Notes: generated by a model from the letters alone, not told the origin. A stretch of DNA of 64,000 nucleotides from Mucilaginibacter rigui (GCF_014773275.1 NZ_JACWMW010000003.1:1-64000); one strand, 5' to 3'. Numbered from the stretch's first letter, positions 53,212-62,105 are shown. Translations and numbers: made by a program.

Positions 53212-54168
53212 TTACCTGTTACGGCGTTTAGCCACCTGCTTTTGAGCAACAGGAAACAGGAAGATGGTAGAGAGTATAATCACAGAACCAACCCAAAAAC
53301 CTACCGACATTTTATTCATATCGCCAAAAAAAAGGAAGGCCATAATGATACCGTACACCGGCTCGAGGTTGGTGATAAGGGCTACACGGAAGGCCGAAAG
53401 TTCGCGCATTACAGATACCCCGGCAACGTATGCGAGCGATGTACAGACTGTGCCGAGCAGGAAAAGATAGCCCAGATCTGCCGCTTTTGGGATAAGGAAA
53501 CCGGCGGTGCCAACGGTAGCAAAAAGGTAAATAGTAATCCATAGCAGGGCGCCTGATAGCTCATAAAAAGCGATAACAGGAGCCTCGTGATGCTTTATCT
53601 GACGGCCGTTTATGATGGAAAAAAGACTTGCCAGTACGGCGCTTGCAAGGCCTGCTATTATACCCTTAGTGTATTGTGTTTCGAATTTAAAAATTAAAAC
53701 AATGCCTGAAATGATTAAAATCCCGGCAATGATCTCCATTTTTGAGATGCGTTTTTTGTTAATTAAAGGCTCAAAAATGGCGGTAAAAAGTGTGATGGAT
53801 GAGAGGCAAACCAGCGTTACAGGCACGGTAGAAAGCTTGATAGAAGCGAAAAAAAGTATCCAATGCCCGCCTACTAAGGCCCCTGTGAGCAGCAATTTTA
53901 CCAGGGTTTTTCGGCTAATTTTGAATGCAGTTTGGTTAAATTTAAAGTATAAAAACAACGAAACGCTGGCAATTAGCACCCTGTACCAAACCAAATTTAC
54001 CGCCGAAATAGATATCAATTGACCTAAAATTCCGGTGAACCCCCAGATAAAAACGGTAAAATGGAGGATTAAAAGGTTCTTATTAACGCCCAAATTGGTA
54101 TTTGAAACGCCCTTTTTCGACCCTGAAAGGGCCGTTTTTTGCTGGTTTGGTGAGCCTGTACCGGTCAT
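53212..54168 (-). CDS. DMT-superfamily (EamA) transporter
   Basis: About ten membrane helices in two EamA halves: FIWGFTGILGQLISISA in the first, and IAGLASAVLASLFSIINGR and AYVAGVSVMRELSAFRVALITNLEPVYGI in the second. Family members export amino acids or other metabolites. The N-terminal 28 residues are soluble and Lys/Ser-rich; a start nearer the first helix is possible. Its stop abuts the next gene (the ends share one base), so it is in an operon with LptF/G-like and tgt. Confidence 0.88.
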   Translation of the reverse strand: MTGTGSPNQQKTALSGSKKGVSNTNLGVNKNLLILHFTVFIWGFTGILGQLISISAVNLVWYRVLIASVSLFLYFKFNQTAFKISRKTLVKLLLTGALVGGHWILFFASIKLSTVPVTLVCLSSITLFTAIFEPLINKKRISKMEIIAGILIISGIVLIFKFETQYTKGIIAGLASAVLASLFSIINGRQIKHHEAPVIAFYELSGALLWITIYLFATVGTAGFLIPKAADLGYLFLLGTVCTSLAYVAGVSVMRELSAFRVALITNLEPVYGIIMAFLFFGDMNKMSVGFWVGSVIILSTIFLFPVAQKQVAKRRNR

Positions 54169-55283
54169 TATTTTGGCGCTTTTGCTATGAGGATATACCC
54201 CAATATCCCGAAAATTATGTTGGGCATGAGTACCGCAATAAGGGGTGGGAAGCCGCCTTTTATGGCAAAAACCAGCGCGAATTTGTTTACCACGATGTAG
54301 GTAAAACAGATAAAAATACCAATACCCAAGGGTAAACCAACGCCTCCACGTACCTTGCGCGAGGAGATTGAAACACCAATACAGGTGAGCACAAAGGCCG
54401 ATAAAGGCTCTACAAAACGGCGATATTTTTCGAATTGCATATCAACAACAACACCCGTACTGCGGGTTTTTTCTTTCTCGATACCCTTGTTTAAAACCGA
54501 TAATGACATGGTTCCGTAGATGTTGCTCACCATGTTATCGTGGGCTTCAAAGTCAATGGGGCGCATATCTAAAACGGTGTCAATAGTGGGTACATTCTCT
54601 TTTAAAACCTCCTTTAAACCGTTAACATAGCGTATGGTTGCCATGTTAATTATCCAATGATTCCTAACCGAATCAAACTTAATACTGGTAGCAGTAAGCT
54701 TCTCTTTTAGCTCATCTCCATCAAATTTTTCGAGCGTAAAATTGTATCCAGTTTTAATTTGAGGGTCGTAAGTTTGCAGGTAAACAAAGGTCCGTTTATC
54801 CAATTGGATGTGAACTTCACTCTTGGACGGATCGTCATTTTTAAAGAAATGGGCGCTTTCAAAGCTTACTTTTAGCTTGTTGGTAAAGGGTAAAAGGTAA
54901 ACATTTGCAAATAACGATACTACAAATATTAACCCTGCCGATAGGGCATACGGCCGTAAAAAACGGTAGAAACTGGCCTTACTTGTTAATATTGGCACAA
55001 TCTCGGTTTGGTTGGCCATCTTCGCTGTAAAATAAATTACCGCCAAAAAGTTAATTAATGGCGAAAGCAGCATCAAATAAAACGGTATAAAACCTACGTA
55101 GTAAACGAAAATAACATCATGTACAGAGGTGTTATCGCCCAAAAAATTATCCAGGTGTTCAGATATATCAAACACTACAGATATCACCATAAAAATACCC
55201 AGTGTGAACACGAATGTGCCCAGGTATTTCCGTATGATATATGAATCTATAACGGTTAAATATCTGTCTAAAAAACGCTTCAT
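54168..55283 (-). CDS. LptF/LptG-family lipopolysaccharide transport permease
   Basis: A membrane permease with six helices: four around a large periplasmic domain (about 115-280), starting DSYIIRKYLGTFVFTLGIFMVI and ending PLGIGIFICFTYIVVNK. It has the LptF/G (YjgP/YjgQ) beta-jellyroll region between helices. It works with LptB and LptC to extract LPS from the inner membrane. LptF versus LptG cannot be decided. It is immediately downstream of tgt (adjacent bases). Confidence 0.92.
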   Translation of the reverse strand: MKRFLDRYLTVIDSYIIRKYLGTFVFTLGIFMVISVVFDISEHLDNFLGDNTSVHDVIFVYYVGFIPFYLMLLSPLINFLAVIYFTAKMANQTEIVPILTSKASFYRFLRPYALSAGLIFVVSLFANVYLLPFTNKLKVSFESAHFFKNDDPSKSEVHIQLDKRTFVYLQTYDPQIKTGYNFTLEKFDGDELKEKLTATSIKFDSVRNHWIINMATIRYVNGLKEVLKENVPTIDTVLDMRPIDFEAHDNMVSNIYGTMSLSVLNKGIEKEKTRSTGVVVDMQFEKYRRFVEPLSAFVLTCIGVSISSRKVRGGVGLPLGIGIFICFTYIVVNKFALVFAIKGGFPPLIAVLMPNIIFGILGYILIAKAPK

Positions 55284-56414
55284 TTATAATCTTTGGCCTA
55301 AACGGTTCACCATCATTTTCTTCCAGTCGTAAAACTCGCCGGTGATGATTTTATTGCGTGCTTCCTGAACTAACCATATGTAAAAGTGCAGGTTATGCAA
55401 GGTTGCTATCTGCGCGCCCAGCATTTCGCCGCTATGTATAAGGTGGCGCAGGTAAGCTTTAGTATATACGGTATCGGCAAACAGGTCGCTATCGGCTTCA
55501 ATTGGCGAAAAATCGTTCTTCCACTTTTCGTTTTTGATGTTGATGATGCCATTTTTTGTAAACAGCATACCATTGCGCGCGTTGCGGGTAGGCATTACAC
55601 AATCAAACATATCAATACCTAAAGCAATGTTTTCTAAAAGGTTAACAGGTGTGCCTACGCCCATTAAGTAACGCGGTTTATGTTCGGGCAGTATATTACA
55701 AACTACCTCCGTCATGGCGTACATTTCTTCGGCAGGTTCACCTACGCTCAGGCCGCCAATAGCATTGCCCTCACGCTCAAAAGAGGCTATTACCTCGGCC
55801 GAACGTACCCGCAGATCTTTATAAACCGACCCCTGTACAATAGGGAACAGGGTTTGGCTATAACCGTACTTGGGTTCGGTAGTATCAAAGCGGTCGCAGC
55901 AGCGTTTAAGCCAGCGGTGCGTCATCTCAATAGAGCGTTTGGCGTAGTTATATTCGCATGGGTAGGGGGTACATTCATCAAAAGCCATGATGATATCTGC
56001 ACCAATAATGCGCTGAATATCCATCACATTCTCGGGCGTAAACAGGTGTTTAGACCCATCCACATGCGAGCGAAAGGTTACACCTTCCTCCTTTATTTTA
56101 CGCACTTCGGTAAGCGAATACACCTGGTAACCGCCGCTATCTGTTAAAATAGGACCTTCCCACCCGTTAAATTTGTGCAAACCGCCGGCCTGTTCAATGG
56201 TGTTTAACCCTGGCCTTAAGTATAAGTGGTAGGTATTGCCTAATATGATCTGCGCCTTAATATCATCCTTCAGCTCGCGCTGGTGTACTGCTTTTACCGT
56301 GCCGGCTGTGCCAACAGGCATAAAAATAGGCGTTTGTATAACCCCGTGGTCTGTAGTTACCTCGCCCGCGCGGGCTTTAGAAAGGGGATCCTGTGCTGTT
56401 AAATTAAATTTCAT
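55284..56414 (-). CDS. tgt: tRNA-guanine transglycosylase (queuine-type) lacking the zinc cysteines
   Basis: A TIM-barrel Tgt of 376 residues with nucleophile Asp271 (MFDCVMPTRNARNG), general acid/base Asp92 (TDSGGYQVYS) and GGLSVGEP. It swaps guanine 34 of certain tRNAs for preQ1. The usual zinc site CxCxxC...H is reduced: only the His (H340 in TLHNLHFY) remains; the three Cys positions (309, 311, 314) are Ser, Leu and Asp in EADSDLFAD. Bacteroidetes homologues may share this. It heads the tgt-LptF/G-DMT run. Confidence 0.93.
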   Translation of the reverse strand: MKFNLTAQDPLSKARAGEVTTDHGVIQTPIFMPVGTAGTVKAVHQRELKDDIKAQIILGNTYHLYLRPGLNTIEQAGGLHKFNGWEGPILTDSGGYQVYSLTEVRKIKEEGVTFRSHVDGSKHLFTPENVMDIQRIIGADIIMAFDECTPYPCEYNYAKRSIEMTHRWLKRCCDRFDTTEPKYGYSQTLFPIVQGSVYKDLRVRSAEVIASFEREGNAIGGLSVGEPAEEMYAMTEVVCNILPEHKPRYLMGVGTPVNLLENIALGIDMFDCVMPTRNARNGMLFTKNGIINIKNEKWKNDFSPIEADSDLFADTVYTKAYLRHLIHSGEMLGAQIATLHNLHFYIWLVQEARNKIITGEFYDWKKMMVNRLGQRL

Positions 56415-56423
56415 TTATCCGTG

Positions 56424-56431
56424 CAAAATTA
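56424..56431 (-). promoter_or_regulatory. -7 promoter element for tgt
   Basis: On the minus strand TAATTTTG matches TAnnTTTG, about 10 bases before the ATG; no clear -33 element is visible. Confidence 0.5.
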
Positions 56432-56463
56432 ACAAAAGTTTGCGGGTTTAGCTTGTTGCTTTG

Positions 56464-56879
56464 TTAGTTAACTCACCCCGACTCCGCTATGCTTGTCGAC
56501 CCTCTCTGCTTCGCAAAGAGGGTGAAGAGAAAGGAAAACCCTCTTTGCGCGTAGCGAAGATGGGCGCGCGAAGTGCCGTGGGGTGAGTTTAATTCTCGCT
56601 TTATTAGTTAACTCACCCCGACTCCGCTGCGCTTGTCGACCCTCTCTGCTCCGCAAAGAGGGTGAAAAGAAAAGGAAAACCCTCTTTCCGCGCAGCGAAG
56701 AAAGGTCGCGCACGAAGGCCGCGGGGTGAGTGTAATCGTCGCTTTATTAATTAACTCACCCCGACCACGCTACGCTTGTCGACTCTCTCTGCTTCGCAAA
56801 GAGGGTGAAGAAAAAGGAAAACCCTCTTTCCGCGCAGCGAAGAGAGGGTCGCGCACGAAGTGCCGCGGGGTGAGTTAAT
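56464..56879. repeat. Three tandem palindromic repeats (TTAACTCACCCCG...CGGGGTGAGTTAA)
   Basis: Three copies start at 56464, 56604 and 56747 (spacing 140 and 143 bases). Each opens with TTAACTCACCCCGA, has an inner pair CCCTCTCTGC...GCAAAGAGGG and a second CCCTCTTTCCGC..GCGAAGA, and closes with CGGGGTGAGT. The ends are inverted copies of each other, so each unit can fold as a long hairpin. A degenerate relative lies at about 35669-35810. The region is gene-free. Confidence 0.88.
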
Positions 56880-57077
56880 CACCGTTTATTAGCCCGGGCC
56901 GCAGGCAACGCCCTCTATATTATCATGAGGAAACAATTTAACGATCCAGCAATTTCCCCTGTAAACCAACTTAAACCTCAGCAATTTAACAATAGAACAA
57001 TTCATCAATTTTCCCTATAAACAATACTCGCTTTTGTCACCTATTTTTAACAAATTTGCACCTTATTATCAAGGGGT
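56880..57077. repeat. Partial GC-rich repeat (CCGGGCCGCAGGCAAC) and AT-rich leader
   Basis: CCCGGGCCGCAGGCAACGCCC at 56892-56912 is the right end of the element seen at 29192-29270. The remaining bases up to the glycosyltransferase start are AT-rich; AACAAATTTGCACC before the start resembles a -7 element weakly. Confidence 0.5.
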
Positions 57078-58196
57078 TTGGAAGCTTATATTCACGAGGC
57101 GTTATTCGTTCTGTTTCAACTATGTTTTATTGTACAGCTGTATTACCTGCTAAGTAACCACAGCAGGCTTACCCGCTATGTACCCAATGAGGTGTTACCC
57201 GGCCCAACCGTGCCTGTATCTGTTATTATAAGCGCCCGTAACGAAGCCCGTAACCTAACCGAAAACTTACCTTATATATTACAGCAAAACTACCCTGATT
57301 ATGAGGTGGTGGTGATAAACGATTGCTCGACGGATGAATCGGACATGATACTGCTGGAGATAAAACAGGAGTTTCCGCACCTTAAAATAGTAACCATTAC
57401 CGAGCATGCCCGTTACAAAACCGGCAAAAAATTTGCCCTTACTTTGGGCATAAAAGCAGCGAAGAACGAACACCTTTTATTCACAGATGCTGATTGCAAG
57501 CCCGCTACTTTAAACTGGATTACCCGCATGGCGGCCGGTTTTACAGGTTCTGCGCAAATAGTATTGGGCTATTCGCCTTATACCCGCACAAGTAATTTTC
57601 TGAACCCTTTTATCAGGTTCGAGACTTTAAAAACGGCTATTAACTACCTTTCGGCAGCCTTAACCGGTAATGCATACATGGGCATTGGCCGCAACCTGGC
57701 GTATACAAAAACCTTGTTTTTTGGCGCAAAGGGGTTTGCATCGCACATGCACGTACTATCGGGCGATGATGATCTGTTTGTAAACCAAAACGCCACTGCC
57801 GATAATACCACTATAGAGATACACCCCGATACCTTTACTTATACCGATGCCAAAACCACTTTGGGGGGCTGGTTCAGGCAAAAAAAACGGCATATGGGGG
57901 TGGGTAAGCTTTATAAAAACAACCACAGGCGCGCGTTAAGTTTTGATGCCCTTAGCGGCTTTTTGTTTTACGTTTTATTTATATTGTGCCTGGTATTCAA
58001 ATTTGAACCGCTTTTAGCTATTGGCGCTGTGGTTTTTAGGCTTATACTTCAGTTAATTGTTTACCGCAAGGTATTTAAAAGGTTAAGTTGCGGCGATTTG
58101 ATATGGTCGTTACCTTTTTTGGATATGATATATTATATGTATTTAAACGTGTTTGGATTGATTGGCACATTTATTAAAACCACCAGATGGAAATAA
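57078..58196 (+). CDS. Family 2 glycosyltransferase, membrane-bound
   Basis: The start is a TTG at 57078; no better ATG exists. An N-terminal helix (about 5-22) is followed by a GT-A domain: SVIISARNEARNL, VVINDCSTDES, LFTDADCKPA (metal DxD), GRNLAYTK, SGDDDLFVNQ and QKKRHMGVG, then C-terminal helices (about 290-345). It probably transfers a sugar to a lipid or polysaccharide at the inner membrane; donor and acceptor are unknown. It overlaps the sigma-factor gene by 10 bases. Confidence 0.85.
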   Translation: MEAYIHEALFVLFQLCFIVQLYYLLSNHSRLTRYVPNEVLPGPTVPVSVIISARNEARNLTENLPYILQQNYPDYEVVVINDCSTDESDMILLEIKQEFPHLKIVTITEHARYKTGKKFALTLGIKAAKNEHLLFTDADCKPATLNWITRMAAGFTGSAQIVLGYSPYTRTSNFLNPFIRFETLKTAINYLSAALTGNAYMGIGRNLAYTKTLFFGAKGFASHMHVLSGDDDLFVNQNATADNTTIEIHPDTFTYTDAKTTLGGWFRQKKRHMGVGKLYKNNHRRALSFDALSGFLFYVLFILCLVFKFEPLLAIGAVVFRLILQLIVYRKVFKRLSCGDLIWSLPFLDMIYYMYLNVFGLIGTFIKTTRWK

Positions 58197-58792
58197 ATAA
58201 ACATTTCACCGAAAACGCTAAGAACGACTTTCACCTGGTAGTAAAGGCAAGGCAGGGTAACCAAAAAGCCTATGCCGACCTGATGCACCGCTACAAAGAT
58301 TCCATCTACTTTATGGTGCTTAAAATGGTTAATAACAAAGAGGACGCGATGGACCTTACCGTTGAAACCTTTGCCAAAGCATTTGAAAAACTGGAGAAAT
58401 ACCAGCCCGAGTATGCTTTTAGTACCTGGCTTTTTCGCGTGGCTACCAATAACTGTATAGATTTTATACGCAAAAAAAAGCTGAACACCCAATCCATCCA
58501 CGGGATGATGGACGAGGATGGCGATGAAAAACCGCTGCAGATAAAATCGGATGTGTTGAACCCGGAGGAGTCGTCCATCAAAAAACAACAAACCGAAGAA
58601 CTTAAATTACTGATAGAGAGTTTACCTATCCGTTACCGTAACCTGATAACCCTGCGTTACTTCGATGAACTATCGTACGAGGAGATTGCCCAGCAGCTCG
58701 ACCTGCCGCTGGGTACAGTTAAAGCGCAGTTATTTAGGGCCAGGTACCTGTTAGGTAATATCATTAACCGCTATAATAAGGATGACATCTGA
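58187..58792 (+). CDS. ECF-type RNA polymerase sigma factor
   Basis: Region 2 (LVVKARQGNQKAYADLMHRY, DLTVETFAKAFEKL, FSTWLFRVATNNCIDFIR) and region 4 (LPIRYRNLITLRYFDELSYE, QLDLPLGTVKAQLFRARYLL) are both present. No anti-sigma gene is adjacent; it sits between a glycosyltransferase and rsmG with overlaps on both sides. The regulon is unknown. Confidence 0.93.
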   Translation: MEINKHFTENAKNDFHLVVKARQGNQKAYADLMHRYKDSIYFMVLKMVNNKEDAMDLTVETFAKAFEKLEKYQPEYAFSTWLFRVATNNCIDFIRKKKLNTQSIHGMMDEDGDEKPLQIKSDVLNPEESSIKKQQTEELKLLIESLPIRYRNLITLRYFDELSYEEIAQQLDLPLGTVKAQLFRARYLLGNIINRYNKDDI

Positions 58793-59408
58793 GATCCTGA
58801 CAAAATACTTCCCCGAAATTACTGCTGAGCAAAAAGCCCAATTTGCACAGCTGCAGGAGCTTTACACCCTGTGGAACAGCCAGATCAACGTAATATCCCG
58901 CAAGGATATCGACCTGTTGTATGAGCGCCATGTGCTGCACTCACTTGGTATTGCCAAGGTAATGGCCTTTTTACCCGGCCAAAATGTGCTGGATGTTGGT
59001 ACAGGCGGGGGCTTCCCGGGGATACCATTGGCTATACTTTTTCCCGAAACCAACTTCCATTTGGTTGACTCCATCGGCAAAAAAATAAAGGTGGTTACTG
59101 AAGTTGCCGCGGCGCTGGGGCTTAAAAACGTAAGGGCCACACATGCCCGCGCCGAAGAAATTAAAGAGCAGTTTGATTTTGTGGTGTCGCGCGCGGTTAC
59201 GCAGCTAAAGGATTTTTACCCGTGGGTAAAGGGTAAGTTTAAAAAACAATCGACCAATAAATTACCTAACGGGATACTGTATTTAAAAGGTGGGGACCTT
59301 ACACAAGAAATTGCCGACGCGGGTTTAGCCGTTCAGCAATATCATCTCAAAGATTACTTTGAGGAGGGATTTTTTGAGACCAAACAGGTGATCTACGTAA
59401 AAGGATAG
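58782..59408 (+). CDS. rsmG: 16S rRNA 7-methylguanosine methyltransferase RsmG
   Basis: A class-I methyltransferase with SAM motif VLDVGTGGGFPGIPLAI and family context LWNSQINVISRKDIDLLYERH and SRAVTQLKDFYPW. It methylates G527 of 16S rRNA. At 208 residues it is of normal length. It overlaps the end of the sigma-factor gene by 11 bases and ends just before the convergent M56-TonB gene. Confidence 0.95.
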   Translation: MTSEILTKYFPEITAEQKAQFAQLQELYTLWNSQINVISRKDIDLLYERHVLHSLGIAKVMAFLPGQNVLDVGTGGGFPGIPLAILFPETNFHLVDSIGKKIKVVTEVAAALGLKNVRATHARAEEIKEQFDFVVSRAVTQLKDFYPWVKGKFKKQSTNKLPNGILYLKGGDLTQEIADAGLAVQQYHLKDYFEEGFFETKQVIYVKG

Positions 59409-59438
59409 CGATTTAGCTATGCTTTTTAACCATGCGGC

Positions 59439-61490
59439 TTATTTCTGTTTTTCAACAGGTGGTGTTTTAGCCGGTTCATCAGATACAACAACAGGCGATG
59501 CAAGCTTTATCTGGTCTACTTTTACCTTTTTAGCCGGTTCATCAGATACAATAACAACAGGCGATGCAAGCTTTATCTGGTCTACTTTTATCTTTTTAGC
59601 CGGTTCATCAGATACAACAACAACAGACGATGCAAGCTTTATCTGGTCTACTTTTACCTTTTTAGTTGGTTCATCAGATACAACAACAATAGGCTTAACA
59701 ATTTGAGTAACCTTTGGCATTTTTTCAATAGGCGGTGGCGGCGGTATCTTACCAACTTTAGCCGGTTTATCAGGCTTTACAGCCGGCGGTTGGAACTTTA
59801 TCTGGTCAACTCTTGGTGGTTTTAGCGACGGTGCAGGCGGCGGTGGTGGTGGCATTATATTATTATTCCCCATGGTTACAACTACACCGGCAAAATTTGG
59901 TTTAGACCTATAATCATCTAATGACTGATATTTTTTTGTGAAACCCTTTAATGCAAACACAGTAGCCATATAATATTTGCCGGGGGTTTTATCAACGGTG
60001 CCCGTAAAAGATTTTAGTGCATTTACAGCTGCTTCGTCACAGCCTTTGCCAATACCTTTTTCCACTTGTATATCGGTAATTGTATGCTCGGTATTTAAGC
60101 GATACGATAGTATTACGTTGCCATCCGTTTTGCTTTCCTTTGCCAATTGCGGGTAGCGCAAAGTTTTTGCCATATGTTTGTATAAGGCGATATATGCCGC
60201 TTCATAAGGTGGTGGCGGGGCTAACCTGGTTTTATCGGTAGCCGGGGGCTGTGGCGCAATTACCAGCGCGCTTCCATTTTTATCGGCACTATAAATAGAT
60301 GCCTCTCTTTTTGCAGGTTTATCAGGCACTATTACAGGTGGCGGCATAAGCTTTTTCTTAACAGTATCAGTTTTAGCTTTTTCCCGCTCAACAATGGCAA
60401 TCTCAAATCCACGCTTTTTAAAATCCGCTTTGTCTTTTTCAGTTAAGCTGTTTACTGTGTAAAAGGATTCAGAGCCGTTTTTTTTGTCGGTAATGCCAAT
60501 TTTATCAGATACCTGCCACATGTTGGTTTTGATATCTGTAAGCTTCAGTGCGTATTTTACACTGTCGATAACAGGCTTAACAACCTCTCGCGGCGCCAGG
60601 TCTATCAGCCCATAATCCTTACTAAACACCAGTGTTGATGTGCAGAGCATACCCGCGCAAAGCGGCAGCGCTGCCAGATACTTTAGCCTTGCTAACTTAC
60701 CTGATCGGTTTTTGTTTAACATAATGATCCTCTTTTTTAATAAATTATAATTGAAAAATGAATGTGCTATAGATGCGCCCTGTATGCCATAAGCATTGTT
60801 CAGTAAAAAAGAGGAGTAGGTGATGGCGTCCTGCTCTTGTGCGGCGGTTTGCTCGTCGGCTATATATTCATGTATGGTTTTAAGGCTGCGCTGAGTGAGA
60901 TAGATGAACGGGTTAAACCAGTTGATTACCTTCAAAATCTCTAAAAAGATAATATCAACCGAATGTTTTTGGCGGATATGCACCATCTCGTGCGCTATAA
61001 CCGTTTGGGCCTGGGGCACGTTGCTGCCAATAAACAGGTAATTAAAGAAAGAGAAGGCCGTGTTCTCCTCACTCAGGCTGATCAGTTTATATTTATCCTG
61101 ATATAGAGAATGATGGTTACGTGTAAGTATATACAGCTTATGCAGGCGGAATAGCAGTGCCAAAAATGCGATGACAACGCCGGTTATGTACAGATATATT
61201 ACAGCATCATCAAACGTAAAATGCTGAACGGCTGCCTCTAATTTAACCTGCTGCACATTTACCGGAATGGCAGTTACCTGACTAACGGGCTCCAGAATTT
61301 CAATTTCGGGAATAACGGGTTTGAGGATACTCAGTTGGGTAAGCGGCAAAATAAATGCTATTATGCAGCTAAATATGAGGTAGACACGACCCAGTGTATA
61401 GTGGGTATCGCGGTTTAAAAACAGGCAATAGCACAAATAAAATACCCCCAGGTATATATTTGCCTCTATAAGGTAATGCAGCCAGCTCAT
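59439..61490 (-). CDS. BlaR1/MecR1-like M56 metallopeptidase with TonB-type domain and C-terminal repeats
   Basis: Residues 1-290 hold four membrane helices and the zinc motif HEMVH (His167, Glu168, His171), typical of M56 antibiotic sensors such as BlaR1. After about 350 residues of linker, a TonB C-terminal-like domain (about 430-520, RYPQLAKESKTDGNVILSYRL, DEAAVNALKSFTG) follows. The last 90 residues are imperfect repeats of 21-22 residues (VVVSDEPAKKVKVDQIKLAS) with Pro-rich stretches before them. It overlaps blaI-like by 4 bases. The role is probably sensing envelope or drug signals and cleaving the repressor (inference from family). Confidence 0.85.
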   Translation of the reverse strand: MSWLHYLIEANIYLGVFYLCYCLFLNRDTHYTLGRVYLIFSCIIAFILPLTQLSILKPVIPEIEILEPVSQVTAIPVNVQQVKLEAAVQHFTFDDAVIYLYITGVVIAFLALLFRLHKLYILTRNHHSLYQDKYKLISLSEENTAFSFFNYLFIGSNVPQAQTVIAHEMVHIRQKHSVDIIFLEILKVINWFNPFIYLTQRSLKTIHEYIADEQTAAQEQDAITYSSFLLNNAYGIQGASIAHSFFNYNLLKKRIIMLNKNRSGKLARLKYLAALPLCAGMLCTSTLVFSKDYGLIDLAPREVVKPVIDSVKYALKLTDIKTNMWQVSDKIGITDKKNGSESFYTVNSLTEKDKADFKKRGFEIAIVEREKAKTDTVKKKLMPPPVIVPDKPAKREASIYSADKNGSALVIAPQPPATDKTRLAPPPPYEAAYIALYKHMAKTLRYPQLAKESKTDGNVILSYRLNTEHTITDIQVEKGIGKGCDEAAVNALKSFTGTVDKTPGKYYMATVFALKGFTKKYQSLDDYRSKPNFAGVVVTMGNNNIMPPPPPPAPSLKPPRVDQIKFQPPAVKPDKPAKVGKIPPPPPIEKMPKVTQIVKPIVVVSDEPTKKVKVDQIKLASSVVVVSDEPAKKIKVDQIKLASPVVIVSDEPAKKVKVDQIKLASPVVVSDEPAKTPPVEKQK
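59459..59700. repeat. Tandem 63-66 base coding repeats in the M56-TonB gene
   Basis: Three full units of 66, 66 and 63 bases plus a partial encode VVVSDEPxKKxKVDQIKLAS on the minus strand. The DNA words GCAAGCTTTATCTGGTCTAC recur with few changes. Confidence 0.88.
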
Positions 61491-61864
61491 TTTTTTTGAG
61501 ATTTAAGTTTGTTAATTAACTCGGTCAGTTCATCCAGTTCTTTTAAGCCCAGGTCTTTTTCATCGGCAATGAATGATACCAGGCTTTTATAGGAGTTATC
61601 AAAGTAATTGCTCATCAGTTTATCAAATGTGAATTTTTTGTAATCATCCTCGCTAATAAGCGGGAAGTACACATGCGAGTTGCCATATGCTTTATGGTCT
61701 ATAAATCCTTTACCCTCCAGCACGCGCACCACGGTTGATACGGTGTTGTATGCGGGTTTTGGTTCGGGAATTTTCTCCAGTATGTCTTTCACTATTCCTT
61801 CTTTTAATTGCCACAGTATCTGCATGATCTGTTCTTCGGCCTTGGTAAGTTCTTTTAGTTTCAT
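61487..61864 (-). CDS. BlaI/MecI/CopY-family repressor
   Basis: A winged-helix repressor of 125 residues: LTKAEEQIMQILWQLKEG, TVSTVVRVLEGKGFIDH, then a helical C-terminal dimerisation arm. In BlaR1/BlaI systems it represses its own operon until cut by the M56 partner. Its ATGA overlap with the downstream M56-TonB gene supports a coupled pair. Three candidate operators lie just upstream. Confidence 0.93.
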   Translation of the reverse strand: MKLKELTKAEEQIMQILWQLKEGIVKDILEKIPEPKPAYNTVSTVVRVLEGKGFIDHKAYGNSHVYFPLISEDDYKKFTFDKLMSNYFDNSYKSLVSFIADEKDLGLKELDELTELINKLKSQKK

Positions 61865-61867
61865 AGC

Positions 61868-61933
61868 AAACTATTTTTATAGTTAGGCTAAGGTAGAACT
61901 ATTTTTGTAGTTTGCAAACTATTTTTATAGTTT
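61868..61933. promoter_or_regulatory. Three candidate BlaI-type operator sites
   Basis: AACTATTTTTATAGTT-like near-palindromes occur three times in 66 bases: at 61868-61884, 61897-61913 (with G for A) and 61916-61933. They directly precede the repressor start at 61864, the expected place for autoregulation. The palindrome differs from the staphylococcal TACTACA..TGTAGTA but has a similar TA..AGT/ACT.. layout. Confidence 0.6.
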
Positions 61934-61954
61934 TTGTAAAAAATATTTGGCATT

Positions 61955-62040
61955 AAGTAGATGGGGAGCAGTCTAAGCTTGTCGAAGACCTACACATGCG
62001 ACAAATGGTTCGACAGGCTCACTCGTGACAACAACTGAAA
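61955..62040. repeat. CTTGTCGAAG / TTCGACAGGCTCAC intergenic repeat
   Basis: A pair of inverted words (AGCTTGTCGAAGACC and GGTTCGACAGGCTCACTCGTGACA) separated by about 25 bases, of the type scattered in Bacteroidetes genomes. Confidence 0.5.
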
Positions 62041-62105
62041 TATATTTTAGCTGTAAATGCTAATTATTTTAGGAAATTTTATACTTTAGGGCATCATAAA
62101 CCATC

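Noticed and set aside
53134..53544. Plus-strand ORF opposite the DMT transporter
   Set aside because: It is mostly the complement of the EamA gene, with no family signal and a charged, unlikely composition; the minus-strand frame has clear membrane helices.
56468..56713. Minus-strand ORF inside the palindromic array
   Set aside because: It is made of the repeat sequence itself (repeating SSLRAKRVFLS-type words) and not of a gene.
58187..58792. Possible plasmid or phage origin for the sigma-factor cluster
   Set aside because: The overlapping glycosyltransferase, sigma and rsmG genes share composition and codon use with the rest of the chromosome-like window.
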